A DNA stretch of 64,000 bases from Catellatospora sp. TT07R-123 (GTDB taxonomy: Bacteria; Actinomycetota; Actinomycetes; Mycobacteriales; Micromonosporaceae). The stretch spans positions 2,170,001 to 2,234,000 of the forward strand of contig NZ_BNEM01000002.1 in the NCBI RefSeq assembly GCF_018327705.1, read 5' to 3'. Of the stretch, positions 60,729 through 64,000 are shown in pieces. The notes under the pieces are model-generated. The model did no database searches, was not told the origin of the DNA, and was given only the letters and a program-made list of their open reading frames with translations. Position 1 is the stretch's first letter, and each line of letters starts with the position of its first letter. The translations under genes were made by a program, and so were the position numbers.

Positions 60729-62209
60729 CTACTTCCATTCCCAAGCTGGCCTTCGAGGGCCGCATCCTCCTGCTCGGCAGCGGCTCCGTCTCGCAGTGCC
60801 TGCAGCCGCTGCTGCTGCGCCACCTGGACATGGACTTCTCGCGCCTGACGGTCATGGACTTCGAGGACCTCGCGCACACCGCCGCCGACGTGACCGCCGC
60901 CGGCGCGACGTACGTGCGGGAGCGGATCACCCCGGAGAACATCGAGACCAAGCTGGCCGAGTACGTCGGCGACGGCGACCTGCTGATCAACCTGGCGTGG
61001 AACATCGACACGCCCACGATCATCGACTGGTGCCAGCGCCACGGGACCCTGTACGTCGACACCTCCGTCGAGGAGTGGGACCCGTACGCCGACCAGCTCA
61101 ACGCCACGCCGCAGTCGCGGACCCTCTACGCCCGGCACATGCGGCTGCGCGAGAAGGCCAAGTCGTGGAAGGCCGACGGCCCCACCGCGGTCGTCGAGCA
61201 CGGCGCCAACCCGGGCCTGGTCAGCCACTGGACCAAGGTCGCGCTCATCGACATCGCCACCGCGATGCTCAAGGAGCCCGAGCGCCTGGCCCGCCCGCTG
61301 GACGAGGCGCACCGCGCCCGCCTGGAGGACGCCCTGGCCAACCGCGACTTCGCGGCACTGGGCAAGGAGACCGGCACCAAGGTCATCCACATCTCCGAGC
61401 GCGACACCCAGATCGGCGACCAGCCCAAGCAGGTCGGCGAGTTCGTCAACACCTGGTCGGTCGAGGGCTTCTACGAGGAGGGCATCGCGCCGGCCGAGCT
61501 CGGCTGGGGCACGCACGAGCCGTCGCTGCCCGAGCACGCGTACACCCACGAGTCCGGGCCGCAGAACCAGATCTGCCTGGCCCAGACCGGCATCACCACG
61601 TACGTGCGCTCCTGGGTGCCGATCGGCGGCCCGATCATCGGCATGGTGGTCCGCCACGGTGAGGCCTTCACCATCAGCGACCACCTGACCGTGTGGGAGG
61701 ACGGCAAGGCCGTGTACCGCCCGACGGTGCACTACGCCTACCTGCCCACCGACGCGGCGATGAACTCGCTGTACGAGTGCCGCATGAACGGCTACGAGCT
61801 CCAGACCAACCAGCGGATCATGAACGACGAGATCGTCAGCGGTATGGACGAGCTGGGCGTGCTCCTGCTCGGCCACGAGCTCAACGGCTGGTGGGTCGGC
61901 TCGCAGCTGAGCATCGACGAGTCCCGCGCGCTGGTGGCGCACCAGAACGCGACCACCCTCCAGGTGGCCGCCTCGGTGCTGGGCGCCGTGTACTGGATGG
62001 TGCAGAACCCGAACAAGGGCCTGTGCGTCCCGGACGACCTCGACCACGAGACCGTCCTGGCGGTGGCCAACCCGTACCTGGGCACGGTCCCGTCGGTGCA
62101 CACCGACTGGACCCCGCGCAGCGCGCACTACGAGCCGTTCGCCAGGTTCCGCCCGGCGTCCGGCGACGACAGCGAGCAGTGGGCGTTCGCCAACTTCCTG
62201 GTGAGCTGA
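60725..62209 (+). CDS. Homospermidine synthase
   Basis: 494 residues of the saccharopine-dehydrogenase-like bacterial homospermidine synthase family (usual length about 480). The NAD-binding motif is GRILLLGSGSVSQCLQPLL; HGANPGLVSHWTKVAL, HESGPQNQICLAQ and the C-terminal region fit the family. It joins two putrescines into sym-homospermidine with NAD, releasing ammonia. The GTG start overlaps the decarboxylase stop, so the two form an operon that makes putrescine and then homospermidine from ornithine. Confidence 0.9.
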   Translation: MTTSIPKLAFEGRILLLGSGSVSQCLQPLLLRHLDMDFSRLTVMDFEDLAHTAADVTAAGATYVRERITPENIETKLAEYVGDGDLLINLAWNIDTPTIIDWCQRHGTLYVDTSVEEWDPYADQLNATPQSRTLYARHMRLREKAKSWKADGPTAVVEHGANPGLVSHWTKVALIDIATAMLKEPERLARPLDEAHRARLEDALANRDFAALGKETGTKVIHISERDTQIGDQPKQVGEFVNTWSVEGFYEEGIAPAELGWGTHEPSLPEHAYTHESGPQNQICLAQTGITTYVRSWVPIGGPIIGMVVRHGEAFTISDHLTVWEDGKAVYRPTVHYAYLPTDAAMNSLYECRMNGYELQTNQRIMNDEIVSGMDELGVLLLGHELNGWWVGSQLSIDESRALVAHQNATTLQVAASVLGAVYWMVQNPNKGLCVPDDLDHETVLAVANPYLGTVPSVHTDWTPRSAHYEPFARFRPASGDDSEQWAFANFLVS

Positions 62210-62218
62210 CCTCAGCCT

Positions 62219-62238
62219 GACCGACCGTTCGGTCGGTC
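62219..62238. repeat. Perfect 9-bp inverted repeat after the polyamine operon
   Basis: GACCGACCG-TT-CGGTCGGTC, 10 nt after the homospermidine synthase stop. It may be a terminator stem or a TetR-type operator for the next gene. Confidence 0.6.
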
Positions 62239-62250
62239 GACGCGCCGTCC

Positions 62251-62284
62251 GGTGGCCGCGACCCGCACTCGGGTCGCGGCCACC
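62251..62284 (+). terminator. Strong hairpin after the polyamine operon
   Basis: Perfect 15-bp stem (62251-62265 / 62270-62284) with a 4-nt loop, about 40 nt after the stop. Confidence 0.78.
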
Positions 62285-62354
62285 GCCGTATCAGCGCGAC
62301 GCCGGGACCGGCTCCCCGATACCGGTGCGGCACCGGCCGTGATGTGCTCGACTG

Positions 62355-62939
62355 GTGCTGCGTGTGTGGATCTCCGAATCGCGCTGCGCCACCTGCCTGG
62401 CCCGGCTGGCCGTGGCGCAGACCCTCGACACCTGCCCGACCACGGTGCGCGTACGCCGCGACCCGTCCGGGCGGCCGCTCCTGCCCGCCCACCCCGGACT
62501 GCACCTGTCGCTGGCCCATACCGAGAAGGTGGCCGCGGTCGCGCTGAGCACGCTCGGGCCGGTCGGCATCGACGTCGAGCTGCGCCGGGAGCTGCCCGCC
62601 GCCGAGCTGGCGGCGCGCTGGTTCGACGCCCGCGAAGCGGGCTGGGTGCGCGAGCGCCCGCAGGACTTCCTGCCGCTGTGGACGCAGAAGGAGGCCGTCG
62701 GCAAGGCGCTGGGCACGGGCCTGCGCGGCGGCGGCCTGCGCCGCGAGATGCCGCTGCCGCCCCCGTCCGACGGCGCCGCGCTGACCGCCCTGGTCCCGGG
62801 CACCAGCGCCATCGCCCTGTACGGCACCGCACTGACCGGCTCGGACGGCGGCGAACTCGTGCTCGCGGTGGCCTGCGCCGCAGCGAACGTGCTGGGCGCC
62901 CAGGTCGACCTCGACACCGCCGACCTCGACCCCCGCTGA
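62355..62939 (+). CDS. 4'-phosphopantetheinyl transferase (Sfp type)
   Basis: 194 residues. The Sfp-family metal and CoA motifs are visible: GIDVEL (D73, E75) and WTQKEAVGKALG (K112, E113, K117), with RPLLPAHPGLHLSLAHT before them. It transfers phosphopantetheine from CoA to carrier proteins of NRPS, PKS or fatty-acid systems. No carrier or synthase gene is in the window, so it probably serves clusters elsewhere. GTG start. The N-terminus has three Cys (RCATCL, TC). Confidence 0.9.
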   Translation: MLRVWISESRCATCLARLAVAQTLDTCPTTVRVRRDPSGRPLLPAHPGLHLSLAHTEKVAAVALSTLGPVGIDVELRRELPAAELAARWFDAREAGWVRERPQDFLPLWTQKEAVGKALGTGLRGGGLRREMPLPPPSDGAALTALVPGTSAIALYGTALTGSDGGELVLAVACAAANVLGAQVDLDTADLDPR

Positions 62940-62943
62940 CGCG

Positions 62944-63651
62944 TCAGGCGGGGAGGGGCCGAAGGCGGGCGACGACGGGGACCAGCAGCGCCTGGAGCTG
63001 CTTCTGCGCGGCCGCCTGGTCCTCGGCGGTACTGAACAGCCGCACCACCACGTGCCCCCGCCCCAGGTAGGCGAAGCAGGCGGAGTCGCCGGAGCCCTCG
63101 AAGCACACCGCCACCGCGCCCGGGAAGCCGGCGGGCAGCTTCACCTGGTTCTTGGCGGTCTTCTGGTAGGTGACGTCGTCCTCGTGGAACGAGCCGCACC
63201 CGGCGAGGTTGGACTTGACCTTGGCCAGCACGGTCTCCGCCGTCTGCTCGGGCAGCACGTACGCGTCCTGCCCGGCGATGCCGTGGCCGGTCCACCAGCC
63301 GCGCGACCACGCGTGCACCGCGCGCCCCTCGGTGGTCGACGACGCCGCCCGCGGCCCGCACGCCGGGACCACGCCGTAGGCGTAGTTCACCTGGTGGTCC
63401 TGGTCGAAGGTGCGCTCGAAGTCGGCGCTGCCGAAGGCCGCGTCAGCCTTCAGTTCGGCGTCGGTGACCAGCACCGCCTGCAACTGCTCGGCCGCCGACA
63501 GCGCGGCCCGTGCCGACGGCGTCGCGCCGGCCGTCGGGGCCGTGGTGCTGGCCGGGGTGCTCGGGGCGGCGTGGAACACCGGCGTCGGCCCGGCGGCGCA
63601 GCCAGCGCCTGACATCACCGCGAGCAGGGCCAGGGGCAGGAAGCGGCGCAT
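62944..63651 (-). CDS. Lipoprotein with PknH-type sensor-like domain
   Basis: 235 residues: signal peptide with SGAGC lipobox (Cys18), a Thr/Ala/Pro linker, and a domain from about 50 that resembles the PknH extracellular sensor family. Four Cys in the domain (VVPACG, LAGCGS, AVCFEG, SACFAY) could form the two disulfides of that fold. Ligand unknown. GGAGGAG lies about 12 nt before the ATG. Convergent with the PPTase gene, and its 5' end is overlapped by the upstream EamA frame. Confidence 0.75.
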   Translation of the reverse strand: MRRFLPLALLAVMSGAGCAAGPTPVFHAAPSTPASTTAPTAGATPSARAALSAAEQLQAVLVTDAELKADAAFGSADFERTFDQDHQVNYAYGVVPACGPRAASSTTEGRAVHAWSRGWWTGHGIAGQDAYVLPEQTAETVLAKVKSNLAGCGSFHEDDVTYQKTAKNQVKLPAGFPGAVAVCFEGSGDSACFAYLGRGHVVVRLFSTAEDQAAAQKQLQALLVPVVARLRPLPA

Positions 63652-64000
63652 GGGCAGGGGTCTCCTCCGCGAGTCGATCGCCCCGCACGATACCCGCGCC
63701 GCCGCGCGCCGTGTCCGACCCGGTGCCCCGCGCGGCCCGGGCGGCCCGGCGGGGCCACTGGAGCACCGCCACCGAGGCGAGCACGGCCGCCCCGCCCACG
63801 GCCTGCGCCGGGGTGAGGCGCTCGCCGTAGACCAGGGCCATCGCGGCGACGGTGACGGCGGGCTCGGCGCAGGACAGGATCGCGGCGGTGGAGGCGCCGA
63901 CCTCGCGTACGCCGAAGAACATGCCCGCGACCGGCAGCACCGTCGAGCAGGCCGCCAGCAGCGCCGTCCAGCCCCAGGCCGACGGGTCCGCCGGGGCGTG
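63443..64000 (-). CDS. EamA family transporter, N-terminus missing, C-terminus overrunning the next gene
   Basis: Only the last part is in the window. AACSTVLPVAGMFFGVREVGAS, AAILSCAEPAVTVAAMALVYGE and GGAAVLASVAVLQW are the last EamA (drug/metabolite transporter) helices. A normal protein would stop soon after the basic PRRAARAARG tail, but the frame stays open for about 90 more codons and overlaps the downstream lipoprotein gene by 209 nt in another frame. The extension looks like a shadow of that gene, so the native stop may have been lost. Confidence 0.75.
   Translation of the reverse strand, partial: HAPADPSAWGWTALLAACSTVLPVAGMFFGVREVGASTAAILSCAEPAVTVAAMALVYGERLTPAQAVGGAAVLASVAVLQWPRRAARAARGTGSDTARGGAGIVRGDRLAEETPAHAPLPAPGPARGDVRRWLRRRADAGVPRRPEHPGQHHGPDGRRDAVGTGRAVGGRAVAGGAGHRRRTEG

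Noticed and set aside
62355-62939. Biosynthetic gene cluster anchored by the phosphopantetheinyl transferase
   Set aside because: No NRPS, PKS, carrier protein or tailoring genes are present nearby.
63443-63651. Treating the EamA overlap as an unrelated shadow ORF
   Set aside because: The part upstream of 63740 has clear EamA helices in the same frame, so the overrun is real in this sequence even if its tail is not functional.

Overview
The window is a GC-rich actinobacterial chromosome segment, most like Micromonosporaceae (an inference, not a database result). The reasons are the very high GC, GTG starts, LysX, a Hanks-type kinase with a Ser-Pro stalk, an ECF41 sigma factor, a second sliding clamp, many probable leaderless promoters and families of short extragenic palindromes. 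I annotate 60 genes, of which two are cut by the window edges. I saw no rRNA, tRNA, CRISPR array, insertion sequence, prophage or large biosynthetic cluster. The DNA looks like ordinary chromosome with single accessory genes.

Layout. 1-8 kb: a truncated sugar/alcohol dehydrogenase, a prolyl oligopeptidase, a kinase-fold protein, an ECF41 sigma factor overlapping an unknown gene and divergent from a DUF6220 membrane protein, a sirtuin and a 2H phosphoesterase. 8-17 kb: small conserved proteins (YidB, DUF2127) and envelope functions (SLT-like protein, polysaccharide deacetylase, GT8 glycosyltransferase, LysX, a membrane protein). 17-28 kb: information processing, with two Nudix proteins, an extra beta clamp divergent from a MazG-like protein, a DUF5925-type AAA ATPase, a TetR-controlled ABC exporter and a 1343-residue SF1 helicase fused to a PD-(D/E)XK nuclease domain. 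28-35 kb: secreted metalloprotease, lipoproteins, an orphan Imm51-like immunity protein next to an S66 (MccF/LdcA-like) peptidase, a PfkB kinase and a double-GNAT protein. 35-49 kb: thiolase, glutathione peroxidase, YihY/BrkB protein, a Ser/Thr kinase followed by a class A penicillin-binding protein, Nudix, HExxH and DUF2238 proteins. 49-64 kb: a large secreted GH13 amylase with three CBM25-like modules, an S51 peptidase, three small membrane proteins, an AidB-like flavoprotein, a secreted M28 aminopeptidase, a two-gene polyamine operon (ornithine-type decarboxylase plus homospermidine synthase), a phosphopantetheinyl transferase and a truncated EamA transporter.

Two genome-style signals stand out. 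First, 16 genes have a TAnnnT hexamer ending 6-8 nt before the start codon, the arrangement expected for leaderless transcripts; this also decides several starts. Second, at least three families of palindromic elements sit at gene 3' ends, often between convergent genes, and two copies supply the last codons and stop of the neighbouring gene. The strongest single-gene candidate for an uncharacterised activity is the helicase-nuclease at 23661-27692. I found no convincing multi-gene novel system.
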